NCBI RefSeq assembly: GCF_030811655.1
Contig: NZ_JAUSRE010000004.1
Span: forward strand, 62,001-126,000
DNA length: 64,000 bases
Source: Pseudarthrobacter enclensis
GTDB lineage: Bacteria; Actinomycetota; Actinomycetes; Actinomycetales; Micrococcaceae
Direction: 5' to 3'
The translations under genes were made by a program, and so were the position numbers. Under the pieces are notes generated by a model, which saw only the letters and a program-made list of their open reading frames with translations, did not search any database and was not told the origin of the DNA. This document shows, piece after piece, positions 26,384 through 33,336 of this stretch. Numbering within the stretch: the first letter of the stretch is position 1; the number at the start of each line of letters is the position of its first letter.

Positions 26384-26992
26384 CTAAGGCTGCTCCGCCC
26401 CTTTCAATGCCTGCAGGACCGCCGGAAACAGCACCCCGCTCCGTCCCCACACCGGATCCAGGATTTCCACATACCAGGAATCCGCGAGCAGCAGGGCGAG
26501 GGCATCGTTGGTCTCCTCCGCCCAGTCCCGGATCTGTGCCTCCTCCACGGGACTCTCGCTGGAGCCAAGCACGGTAGTGATTTCAGCTCCTGCCAGCGTC
26601 ACGGGGATGGCGGCGCTGCTGGCTTCGCCCGGCGCATGGCCAACGGAAACCAGCTCGGTGCGGGTGGACAGCGCCAGCAACTGGCCAGCAACCCCTGCAC
26701 TGCAGAAACCGGTGACGTATTCACGCTGCGCCGCCCCCTCGGCGAGGATTCCCGGCTGCGATTCCTTGGTGAACAGTCCGTTGCGGTTCAGCCCGGCCAG
26801 CGCCGGGGCGATCGGCCTGGTCTCGTCGTCGAACGCGGCGGCCAAATGCCCCGGCTGATAGGAACTGCCGCCCTCCAGCCAGCGGGCGGTCAATTCACCG
26901 GCAGCCTCCAGGGTGGTGGCCTGCCGCCAGACCCCGCGGTCCTCCAGCAGCCGGCCGTACTCGTCATGGACCGGCAATTCCTCAGGCTTCAT
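26384..26992 (-). CDS. Hypothetical protein, possibly DUF6919-like
   Basis: A 202-residue soluble protein. The middle part ETRPIAPALAGLNRNGLFTK followed by ESQPG resembles the DUF6919 family of actinobacteria, in which a conserved ESQPG-type motif follows Leu/Asn-rich helices; this is from memory and not certain. No membrane segment or catalytic motif is obvious. It is convergent with the FMN protein gene and followed (in transcription) by no close partner. Codon use is normal for the region. Confidence 0.65.
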   Translation of the reverse strand: MKPEELPVHDEYGRLLEDRGVWRQATTLEAAGELTARWLEGGSSYQPGHLAAAFDDETRPIAPALAGLNRNGLFTKESQPGILAEGAAQREYVTGFCSAGVAGQLLALSTRTELVSVGHAPGEASSAAIPVTLAGAEITTVLGSSESPVEEAQIRDWAEETNDALALLLADSWYVEILDPVWGRSGVLFPAVLQALKGAEQP

Positions 26993-27052
26993 CCTGGGAT
27001 GCTACCGCCGGCCTGCGGGGCGGCCGCAACCCGGCCGACACGGCACTTAACC

Positions 27053-27667
27053 TCAGGCACCCTGCTCCAAAGGCAGCGCGGACGGAATTCCCGCCGCCCG
27101 TTCGGCTGCCGCCAGGGACGCGGCCAGGCTTCCGACGGCCTCCGGGTAGCCCTGGTGTGCCGCCTCCCGCAGCCGGTCCGCCGTCCGCATGGCCTTGATC
27201 AGCGCAGACGTTTCAGGCAGCCGGACGTCGGTCAGCGCCGGATAATCGATGCTGTAGGCGGGATCAAGTTCGTAACGCCGCCACCGGACCATGAGTTCAT
27301 CATGCTGCGCCCTGGCAGCCTGGTGGACTGAACGCTGCTGCCGCTGTTCACGCCGGGCGGCACGCCGGGCAAGGAACCTGGGGGTTGTTCGGTGGGCGGC
27401 AATTCCCGCAGCAGTGCCGGCCCCCGCCAGGACCAGTCCGGCCCACGGCGATACCAGTGCTGGGATCAACAAAGCGGGGATGGCCACGCAGGCGCCCAGG
27501 AAAAGGTCCCAGAACACCTGGTCCGGAGCTTCATCCGGTGAACTGCCCGCGGGAGCCAGCATCCGGCGTCGGACAACGAACATCGTGCCGGCCACGCTTG
27601 CCACCAACACCGGGCCGCACAGGAGCACCACCCAAGCGCCGTGGAACAGGGACTCAGCCATTGCCAT
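27053..27667 (-). CDS. Hypothetical membrane protein
   Basis: A 204-residue protein with an N-terminal membrane helix (AWVVLLCGPVLVASVAGTMFVV), a second hydrophobic hairpin (FLGACVAIPALLIPALVSPWAGLVLAGAGTA split by Pro), and a basic, coiled-coil-like cytosolic half (RRAARREQRQQRSVHQAARAQ and AADRLREAAHQGYPEAVGSL). ATG 27667 has GGAGG upstream. The family is not recognised. Confidence 0.65.
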   Translation of the reverse strand: MAMAESLFHGAWVVLLCGPVLVASVAGTMFVVRRRMLAPAGSSPDEAPDQVFWDLFLGACVAIPALLIPALVSPWAGLVLAGAGTAAGIAAHRTTPRFLARRAARREQRQQRSVHQAARAQHDELMVRWRRYELDPAYSIDYPALTDVRLPETSALIKAMRTADRLREAAHQGYPEAVGSLAASLAAAERAAGIPSALPLEQGA

Positions 27668-27748
27668 CGCACACCTCCGGGCGCCATAGCCCCGGCCGGA
27701 AAGCCCGGGCTGGTCCTTCCATTGGACCCCCTTCCAACAGGGGGGTCA

Positions 27749-27789
27749 ATGCCCGGGCGCGCCGGAATAAAAGCCCGCAGCCCGGGCAT
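27749..27789 (+). terminator. Possible hairpin before the FMN reductase gene
   Basis: ATGCCCGGG (27749-27757) pairs with CCCGGGCAT (27781-27789) around a 23-base loop and is followed by TTTGCTTT. A second inverted repeat, GACCCCC/GGGGGTC, sits just upstream (about 27725-27747). They may end transcripts entering from upstream or be regulatory. Confidence 0.35.
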
Positions 27790-27850
27790 TTTGCTTTATA
27801 TGGGCCTTCCACCCACAGGTCCATGGTCCTGTCCGGAAAGGAGGACGGTC

Positions 27851-28408
27851 ATGGTAAAGATCGCAGTAGTGGCGGGCAGCACCCGACCCGGGCGGCACAG
27901 CAGGCAGGTGGCGGACTGGGTACTCAGGCGCGCGAGGGAACGCGGCGGTGCCACCTTTGACCTGCTCGACGTGGCGGATTTCAATCTTCCCCTCCTGGAC
28001 GAGCCAATGCCGCCGTCCCGGGGCAACTACCAGCACGAACACACAAAACGGTGGGCCGCGGCCGTCAACGGGTATGATGGGTACCTCTTTGTCACTGCCG
28101 AATACAACCACTCTGTGCCCGGCGCCCTGAAGAACGCGCTGGACTTCCTGTACGCGGAATGGAACAACAAGGCTGCCGGCTTTGTGAGCTACGGGAGCGC
28201 CGGCGGCATCCGGGCCGTGGAACACCTCAGGCTTATTGTGGCCGAACTCCAGATGGCCGACGTCCGGGCCCAGGTATCCCTGCCGTTCGCCACGGAGTTC
28301 CAGGGTTACGCAGCCTTCACCCCCTCCGAGACCGCGGAGCAGGCTTTGCAGGCATTGTTCGACCAGCTGATTTCGTGGTCGGCAGCCCTGCAGGCCGTCA
28401 GGGCCTGA
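27851..28408 (+). CDS. NADPH-dependent FMN reductase
   Basis: Flavodoxin-like NAD(P)H:quinone or FMN reductase of 185 residues. The FMN phosphate loop is VVAGSTRPGRHSRQVADWVL, and the second flavin contact is VTAEYNHSVPGALKNALDFL followed by YAEW, diagnostic of the family. KAAGFVSYGSAGGIRAVEHL is the third conserved region. ATG 27851 has a perfect AAGGAGG eight bases upstream. It probably supplies reduced flavin or detoxifies quinones. It lies 16 bases ahead of the VOC-family gene, so the two may form an operon. Confidence 0.93.
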   Translation: MVKIAVVAGSTRPGRHSRQVADWVLRRARERGGATFDLLDVADFNLPLLDEPMPPSRGNYQHEHTKRWAAAVNGYDGYLFVTAEYNHSVPGALKNALDFLYAEWNNKAAGFVSYGSAGGIRAVEHLRLIVAELQMADVRAQVSLPFATEFQGYAAFTPSETAEQALQALFDQLISWSAALQAVRA

Positions 28409-28424
28409 CGGGTACCGTGGAAGC

Positions 28425-28805
28425 ATGCGAATCAAAATGTGCAGCATCCACGTCAAGGACCCCGCGGCCGCCCATGCCTTTTACACCGGGACCCTGGGTT
28501 TCGACACGCTCATGGCGATGCCTGAACACAACCTGTACATCATCAAGGATCCGGGAGCGGACGACAGTTCAGTTGGGCTGCTCCTGGAACCCAGCGACAA
28601 CCCGATCGGCGCGGACTATATGAACGCCGTGCGCGAGGCCGGTCTGCCCGCCATCGTTTTTGGGGTTCCGGACCTGCAGGCGGAGTATGACCGGCTTGTG
28701 GCTGCCGGCGTCAGCTTCAAGATCCCGCCCACCTCGGATCCGTTCGGTACCAGCGCCGTGTTTGACGACGGCTGCGGCAATTACGTGCAGATCCACCAGG
28801 ACTAA
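28425..28805 (+). CDS. VOC-family (glyoxalase/bleomycin-resistance-like) protein
   Basis: Small metal-binding-fold protein of 126 residues made of two beta-alpha-beta-beta-beta repeats. CSIHVKDPAAAHAFYTGTLG opens the fold, with the first metal His in SIHV. PTSDPFGTSAVFDDGCGNYV closes it, with the usual Asp-Gly-x-Gly-Asn turn. These residues are typical of glyoxalase-like extradiol or resistance proteins, but the substrate is unknown. It may be co-transcribed with the FMN reductase. Confidence 0.88.
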   Translation: MRIKMCSIHVKDPAAAHAFYTGTLGFDTLMAMPEHNLYIIKDPGADDSSVGLLLEPSDNPIGADYMNAVREAGLPAIVFGVPDLQAEYDRLVAAGVSFKIPPTSDPFGTSAVFDDGCGNYVQIHQD

Positions 28806-28896
28806 CGGTCCGCGATGCAATAGAAGCGTTGTTCGCGCATCCGGACCTTCAAGGCCCTGAGGGGCGGACAAGCTTCTGCAATGCGGCTGCCGGCTA

Positions 28897-29298
28897 TCAG
28901 GCCTGGGCGCGGTCCTTCTTGGCCTGCTTCTTTGCGGCTTCCTCCTTGACCCGCTGGGCTTCGGCGCGGACGGCCGCGTGCGTGGCCCGCTCGGTGACCA
29001 GCCACTGTGGGGGAGCCTGGAGCAGCGCGGTGATCTCCGCCGTCGTCAACGCTTCCTCAACCCCGCCGCGGGCAAGGCCGCTGATGGAAACATTCAGCTT
29101 CTGGGCGACAACCGGGCGGGGGTGGGGGCCGTTGCGGCGCAGTTCCGCCAGCCATTCCGGCGGGTTGGCCTGGAGCTCGGCGAATTCCTCGCGGGTAATG
29201 GTTGAATCCTGGAACTCCTGCGGAGCTGCCGGCAGGTAGATGCCAAGTTTCTTGGCTACGGTGGCCGGCTTCATGGACTGGGAGTTTGCAGAGGTCAT
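28897..29298 (-). CDS. DUF5997-family protein
   Basis: A 133-residue soluble protein. MKPATVAKKLGIYLPAAPQE followed by FQDS, then ELQANPPEWLAELRRNGPHP, RPVVAQKLNVSISGLARGG and LLQAPPQWL, match the actinobacterial DUF5997 family as I recall it. The C-terminus is Lys/Ala-rich. It is divergent, with a 37-base gap, from the LysR-substrate-domain gene; this pairing is widespread in related genomes and suggests a shared regulatory role, which is inference. Confidence 0.8.
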   Translation of the reverse strand: MTSANSQSMKPATVAKKLGIYLPAAPQEFQDSTITREEFAELQANPPEWLAELRRNGPHPRPVVAQKLNVSISGLARGGVEEALTTAEITALLQAPPQWLVTERATHAAVRAEAQRVKEEAAKKQAKKDRAQA

Positions 29299-29335
29299 GC
29301 TTCAAGGGTATCCGGGCGGCGGGTACTGTGAAGAC

Positions 29336-30082
29336 GTGCCCGCTGACGATTCCCCCACGACTGATGCCCAAACCGCCCCTGAGGAGGCTGCGCCGCGGGT
29401 GCTCCGCATTACCTATGTGCCGGGGGTAACGCCGGGCAAGTGGATCCGCCGGTGGGAGGAACGGATGCCCAATATTCCCCTCCAGGCATTTATGGTCGAC
29501 GACGGCGCCCAACTTGGCGGCCTCCGCGACGGCAGCGCCGAGATGGGATTTGTCCGCCTTCCCGTGGAGCGGGAGGGTCTCAGCCTCATACCCCTTTATG
29601 AGGAGCAACCGGTGGTGGTGGCTCCGAAGGGCCACGAGATCTCGGTGTTCGAGGAAGTGGCCCTTGCCGACCTTGACCAGGAATCCTTCCTTGACGTCGC
29701 GGCCCTGGGGGGCCCGGAGGCTTCTCTGCAGGTGGTTGCTGCGGGCGCCGGGCTGGTGATCCTTCCCATGTCCGTGGCCCGCCACTTCAATGTCAAGGAC
29801 ACCGTGGTACGCAGGCTCACAGGCGCGGGCGGCACCGGGATTGCGCTGGCGTGGCCCACGGACGCCACCGACGAGGTGCTCGAGGAGTTCATCGGCATCG
29901 TTCGCGGGCGCACCGCGCAGAGCTCCCGCCAGCCCTCCGCCCAGCCAACAACGGTGAAGAAGGAGCCCAAGCCCGACCGCAGGGGGACCGGCACCAAAAA
30001 AGGCCCCAAGGTGGCGCAGCGGTACGCGCCCAACCCGGACAAGGGCCGCGGACGGGGTTCACGGAAAAAGGGGAAACGCTAG
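29336..30082 (+). CDS. LysR substrate-binding-domain protein without helix-turn-helix
   Basis: A 248-residue protein whose core (LRITYVPGVTPGKWIRRWEE through ITPAPA-like ALAWPTDATDEVLEEFIGIV) is the periplasmic-binding-protein-like effector domain of LysR regulators. The DNA-binding helix-turn-helix is absent. The C-terminal ~55 residues are very basic (KKEPKPDRRGTGTKKGPKVA and beyond) and could contact nucleic acid. The GTG start at 29336 is preferred; the upstream ATG at 29240 would run through the divergent DUF5997 gene. A promoter shared with DUF5997 lies in the 37-base gap. Confidence 0.85.
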   Translation: MPADDSPTTDAQTAPEEAAPRVLRITYVPGVTPGKWIRRWEERMPNIPLQAFMVDDGAQLGGLRDGSAEMGFVRLPVEREGLSLIPLYEEQPVVVAPKGHEISVFEEVALADLDQESFLDVAALGGPEASLQVVAAGAGLVILPMSVARHFNVKDTVVRRLTGAGGTGIALAWPTDATDEVLEEFIGIVRGRTAQSSRQPSAQPTTVKKEPKPDRRGTGTKKGPKVAQRYAPNPDKGRGRGSRKKGKR

Positions 30083-30102
30083 CCCCGTCTTCGGGCAGCA
30101 GT

Positions 30103-30134
30103 GAAGCCGGCCCGCAGGGTGCGGAACCGGCTTC
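30103..30134. terminator. Bidirectional hairpin between convergent genes
   Basis: GAAGCCGG (30103-30110) pairs with CCGGCTTC (30127-30134) with a 16-base loop. It lies between the LysR-domain gene (plus) and the DUF3618 gene (minus). Confidence 0.6.
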
Positions 30135-30161
30135 GCTGGTGTTACTGGCTAGCCACGCAGG

Positions 30162-30803
30162 CTAGGTGTTTTGGATGTTGTCTTTGGCGTCTGTGGCGTG
30201 GTCTTTGACGTCGGTGGCGGCTTGTTGGCCTTCGGTTTTGACGTTTTGGGCGGCGTCGGTGGCGGTTGCTTTGACGTTTTCCATGGCGTCCTGGGCGACG
30301 GTTTTGGCGGCGTCGGTGACCTGGGTTGCCAGGGGTTGGGCTGCGGTTTTGAGTTGGTCCGCGGCTTCGCGTTCTTTCTCGCTGGCCGGGATCAGGGAGG
30401 AGATCAGCATGCCGGCGCCGAAGGCGATGAGTCCGGCGGCGAGGGGGTTGCCGGCGGTTTTGGCTTTGACCTGGTCCGGGGCGTTGGAGACGGCCTGGCC
30501 GGCGTCGGAGAGTTTGGCCGAGACGGTGTCCTGTGCCTGGTGGAGGCTGTCGCCGGCGGAGTGCATGGCGTTGGTGGTGTGGCCTGCTCCGGTGCTGGTG
30601 GTGTTGTGGACTGTGGTGGTGGCGGTGTCTGCGGCGCCCATGATTTTCTCCTTGACCCCGGTCATGGCGTCCCGGACTTTGTCGGTTTGGCGGTGGACGA
30701 TGTTGGACGGGGTGACTTTGTCGGCCACGGCGTCGACGTTGGTGCCCAGCCGTGCGCGGGTGGCTTCGATGTCTGCGCGGATGACGTCGGGGTTTTCGCT
30801 CAT
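30162..30803 (-). CDS. DUF3618 protein, third gene of the envelope-stress operon
   Basis: A 213-residue protein. The N-terminal NPDVIRADIEATRARLGTNV followed by DAVADKVTP is the DUF3618 signature. The middle has amphipathic repeats, then a short membrane helix (AAGLIAFGAGMLISSLIP), and the tail is a series of 11-residue LEA-like repeats (AKTVAQDAMENVKATATDA, AQNVKTEGQQAATDVKDHAT). GT-rich codon use gives an unusual base run on the plus strand. Start overlaps the holin-like gene by four bases. Such proteins are linked with membrane stress in Arthrobacter and Streptomyces; exact function unknown. Confidence 0.88.
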   Translation of the reverse strand: MSENPDVIRADIEATRARLGTNVDAVADKVTPSNIVHRQTDKVRDAMTGVKEKIMGAADTATTTVHNTTSTGAGHTTNAMHSAGDSLHQAQDTVSAKLSDAGQAVSNAPDQVKAKTAGNPLAAGLIAFGAGMLISSLIPASEKEREAADQLKTAAQPLATQVTDAAKTVAQDAMENVKATATDAAQNVKTEGQQAATDVKDHATDAKDNIQNT

Positions 30804-31234
30804 CGGTTTACCTCACCTGGTTTTAGGGTTGGGGGTATTTCTGAGAGGGTTTCCCCGGTTTGGGGCAGGCCCTTGATCTGCTTGAGTTCCTTGCGGCCGG
30901 TGGAGGCCAGGATGGCGGCGATGATGGCCCAGATGACGGCGACGATCAGCGCGGCCCAGCCCAGGGCCATGACGGCGCCGAGGGCCCACATCAGGGCCAG
31001 GGAGAGGAAGAGCAGGACGAAGTGTCCGCCGATCCCGGCGCCGGCGAGCATGCCGGCGCCTTTGCCTGCGCGGGTGGCTGTTTGTTTGGCTTCGGCCTTG
31101 GCCAGTTCCACTTCCTGGCGCATCAGGGTGGACAGGTCCCGGGTTACGTCCCCGAGCAGCTCGCCCAGGGAGGCGTTGTCCGCTTTCACATGCGCCGCGC
31201 TGGGCGGCGGCTCCGGAATCTGGCTACTCATCAC
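30800..31234 (-). CDS. Phage-holin-like (Actinobacterial Holin-X) membrane protein, second gene of the operon
   Basis: A 144-residue protein with a cytosolic coiled start (SLGELLGDVTRDLSTLMRQE, then VELAKAEAKQTATRAGKGAG) and two membrane helices (GMLAGAGIGGHFVLLFLSLA and WAALIVAVIWAIIAAILAS). The LMRQEVELAKAE sequence is diagnostic of the holin-X/DUF1469 group. Despite the name these are chromosomal membrane proteins, not phage genes. It overlaps both neighbours by four bases (ATGA), so the three genes are one translationally coupled operon. Confidence 0.9.
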   Translation of the reverse strand: MMSSQIPEPPPSAAHVKADNASLGELLGDVTRDLSTLMRQEVELAKAEAKQTATRAGKGAGMLAGAGIGGHFVLLFLSLALMWALGAVMALGWAALIVAVIWAIIAAILASTGRKELKQIKGLPQTGETLSEIPPTLKPGEVNR

Positions 31235-32112
31235 AAACCACCCGTGCCGTGGCGGCCGGTACCGGCCGTGCCGTCAGTACCAAAGTGCTCTTCAGCGCTG
31301 TAGACGCCGTTTTCAGCCCGGTAAGGGTCGTCCTCGAAGCGAAGGGGAGTTTCCTCGGCGGTACCGGAGGGCAAGGTGCTGGTGGAGACCGGAGCGGCGC
31401 TGCCCACAACGGGTTCGTTGAAGAGGTCGTCGGTGCCGGCTGCGTACACCGTCTCCTGGTGCAGCGGCGCTACCGGTGCCGGCTGCACATCCCGGTGCTG
31501 GGCTGAAGCCTGCACCTGCCCCTGCGGCTCGGGGGCGCCTGCGGTGAGGCCGCGGGTGAGGCGTCCTGCCAGGACGCCGGCGCCGGCGGCGAGGAGCAGG
31601 AATGTTCCGGGGCGGTTGCGGGCGAAGCGCTGGACTTCATTGAGAAGGTCGCCGGGTTCGCGGTTTTCCAGCCAGGTGGCCATGGAAGAGGTACGTTCGG
31701 CTGCCTGGCGGACCAGGTCGCTGGCTACGCCCTGCTGGTCCGGGGCGGTGGCCATGCTGTGCAGCTGGCTGGAGATGTTGCGGATGCCTTCGGCGGCCTT
31801 CTGCTGCTGGGTGCCGGCCTGGGTGGTGAGTCCCGATTTGGCTTGGTGCAGCAGGTCCTGAGCGTTGGCCTTGGCTTCATAGGCTACGTTCGCGGCCTCA
31901 CTCTTGGCCGTTTCGGCGACGCCCTGGGCTGCCGAGGCAGCGTGACCGGCCACGTTCGAAGCCTCATCCTTGGCTGCCTGCGTCTTGGAAGCATCACCCG
32001 AATCCGCGGAGTAGGCGTTGTGCTGGGAATCCAACTCTGTTGCACCGTACGGATCGGCGAGGGCCGGGTCGGTGACGGTGTGTGGGGTCTGGGGCCATTG
32101 GTTCTCTGTCAT
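31231..32112 (-). CDS. LEA/apolipoprotein-like protein, first gene of the operon
   Basis: A 293-residue protein of unnamed family. Residues 40-105 are amphipathic 11-mer repeats (AKDEASNVAGHAASAAQGVA, ETAKSEAANVAYEAKANAQD). Residues 105-180 are helical (EGIRNISSQLHSMATAPDQQ, then VASDLVRQAAERTSSMATWL), followed by one membrane segment (GTFLLLAAGAGVLAGRLTRG, about 175-195) and a polar tail. Operator D lies 59 bases upstream of the start. Probably a membrane-stabilising stress protein; inference only. Confidence 0.75.
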   Translation of the reverse strand: MTENQWPQTPHTVTDPALADPYGATELDSQHNAYSADSGDASKTQAAKDEASNVAGHAASAAQGVAETAKSEAANVAYEAKANAQDLLHQAKSGLTTQAGTQQQKAAEGIRNISSQLHSMATAPDQQGVASDLVRQAAERTSSMATWLENREPGDLLNEVQRFARNRPGTFLLLAAGAGVLAGRLTRGLTAGAPEPQGQVQASAQHRDVQPAPVAPLHQETVYAAGTDDLFNEPVVGSAAPVSTSTLPSGTAEETPLRFEDDPYRAENGVYSAEEHFGTDGTAGTGRHGTGGL

Positions 32113-32170
32113 CTTCGCTCTCTTTCAGAAAGGGCTAGCTGGGCGATCAAGAACCAGCAGTGCTGGCGAC

Positions 32171-32190
32171 TTAGTAAGCAAGGTTACTAA
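32171..32190. promoter_or_regulatory. MarR-type operator D in front of the envelope operon
   Basis: Perfect arms TTAGTAA (32171-32177) and TTACTAA (32184-32190) separated by GCAAGG. A further half-site TACTAAGCA follows at about 32197. Confidence 0.8.
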
Positions 32191-32283
32191 TTAGATACTA
32201 AGCACACTTTCCATTTCGATTGCAAGGGGTGCCGCTCCCGGGACCTGGTCTTTCCGGGCGGATGCGGAGGTTCTGGGGCTCGG

Positions 32284-32303
32284 ATAGTAAGCCTACTTGC
32301 GAA
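32284..32303. promoter_or_regulatory. Degenerate MarR-type site C
   Basis: ATAGTAA-GCCTAC-TTGCGAA, with the same 7-6-7 spacing as sites A, B and D but weaker arms. Confidence 0.45.
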
Positions 32304-32307
32304 TATG

Positions 32308-32327
32308 TTGCTAAGCATGCTTATTGT
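32308..32327. promoter_or_regulatory. MarR-type operator B upstream of marR
   Basis: TTGCTAA-GCATGC-TTATTGT, 59 bases before the marR start. Its 12-base core TAAGCATGCTTA is identical to site A. Confidence 0.75.
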
Positions 32328-32385
32328 AGGGGTGTAGCGACGCAGGGTGACCAGCACTTCGCCACCTACAGGAAGGCCGCGGCCG

Positions 32386-32925
32386 ATGACCAGCAATCTC
32401 GATCCGGACGCCCGGAGCAGCTACCGCCTGATTACCTTGGCGGCGCGGCTGATCCAGCGGCGCCAGGACGATGCACTGGCCCCCCTTGGCCTCACCCGTG
32501 CCGCCGTTATCGCACTGGAAGGCCTGACGGGGGGACCACTGAACCAGGAACAACTTGCCGAGGCGATCAGGGTCCAAAGCCAAACCCTCGGCCGTGTCCT
32601 GACCCGCCTTGAAGCCACGGGACATATCACCAGGACGCGCCATGCCTCGGACCGCCGGCAGCTGAAGGTTGAGCTTACGGATGCCGGCGTTGCTGCCGTG
32701 GAGGCAGCACGCCAAGCGGAAGTCAATGCCTACCCGGACGATCCGGACATTGCCTGGAAGGCGCTTCGGGAGGAACTGACAAAATTTGTCCGCGCCGTTC
32801 CGCTGGACCGCGACACCGGTGTTGTCCCGTTCGCCCCGCCTGAACACCGGACCGGGCACGCCCACCGGCCCCAGGCTGGACGGGCAGGCGGTCTCCGGGG
32901 CTGGGAGCAGCCGGGCCAGAATTGA
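32386..32925 (+). CDS. MarR-family transcriptional regulator
   Basis: Winged-helix repressor of 179 residues. Core: ITLAARLIQRRQDDALAPLG, then LNQEQLAEAIRVQSQTLGRV (recognition helix) and wing TRTRHASDRRQLKVELTDAG. ATG 32386 is chosen because AGGAAGG lies nine bases upstream; the in-frame codon at 32347 has no ribosome binding site. The ~35-residue C-terminal tail is disordered. It is divergent from the three-gene envelope operon, and the 273-base gap carries three copies of a 7-6-7 inverted repeat. It therefore likely represses itself and the operon, and a fourth copy at 25.8 kb suggests a distant target. Confidence 0.92.
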   Translation: MTSNLDPDARSSYRLITLAARLIQRRQDDALAPLGLTRAAVIALEGLTGGPLNQEQLAEAIRVQSQTLGRVLTRLEATGHITRTRHASDRRQLKVELTDAGVAAVEAARQAEVNAYPDDPDIAWKALREELTKFVRAVPLDRDTGVVPFAPPEHRTGHAHRPQAGRAGGLRGWEQPGQN

Positions 32926-33004
32926 GGCTGGCCTGGGGCCGGGCAAAGGTAAACCGACAACAGGAAGAAGCGGTGGCCGCCTTCCGGGTGATCAACGCTT
33001 CTTC

Positions 33005-33292
33005 CTAGCCTTTGTCTTCCGGTTCTTCCTCCAGCAAGCCCCGTTGAGCCAGGTCTGCGGCGTCGGCCGCTTCCGGCGGCAACGGGTCGGTGGCCGGCGG
33101 AACGTCGGCGGGAGCGTAGTCGGCGAGGCCCGCTGCCACCCGTTCCTGCTCCACTGCCCTTTGGTAATCGTCGTCGTCAACGTCCTCGGGCATCTTGCTG
33201 TGCCCCGTGCGGGTGGGGTTCGGAAGCGCATCCTCCTCCGGGACCATCACGCTGTCCAGGACGTCATCCGGGTTCTCATCTGCAGTGCTCAT
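33005..33292 (-). CDS. Small acidic hypothetical protein
   Basis: A 95-residue, strongly acidic protein (PDDVLDSVMVPEEDALPNPT, MPEDVDDDDYQRAVEQERVA) with no hydrophobic segment, probably disordered. ATG 33292 has GGAAGGGG upstream; the longer frame to 33532 would run into the baeRF gene in another frame and is rejected. It lies 44 bases downstream of the baeRF gene on the same strand and may be co-transcribed. Confidence 0.65.
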   Translation of the reverse strand: MSTADENPDDVLDSVMVPEEDALPNPTRTGHSKMPEDVDDDDYQRAVEQERVAAGLADYAPADVPPATDPLPPEAADAADLAQRGLLEEEPEDKG

Positions 33293-33336
33293 CGGTGCCC
33301 CTTCCAATCTTTGGGTTCCTGCAACGGCCGTAGGGC

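Noticed and set aside
30800..31234. Holin-like gene as a sign of prophage
   Set aside because: No other phage gene is near; this holin-X family is a normal chromosomal membrane protein in actinobacteria.
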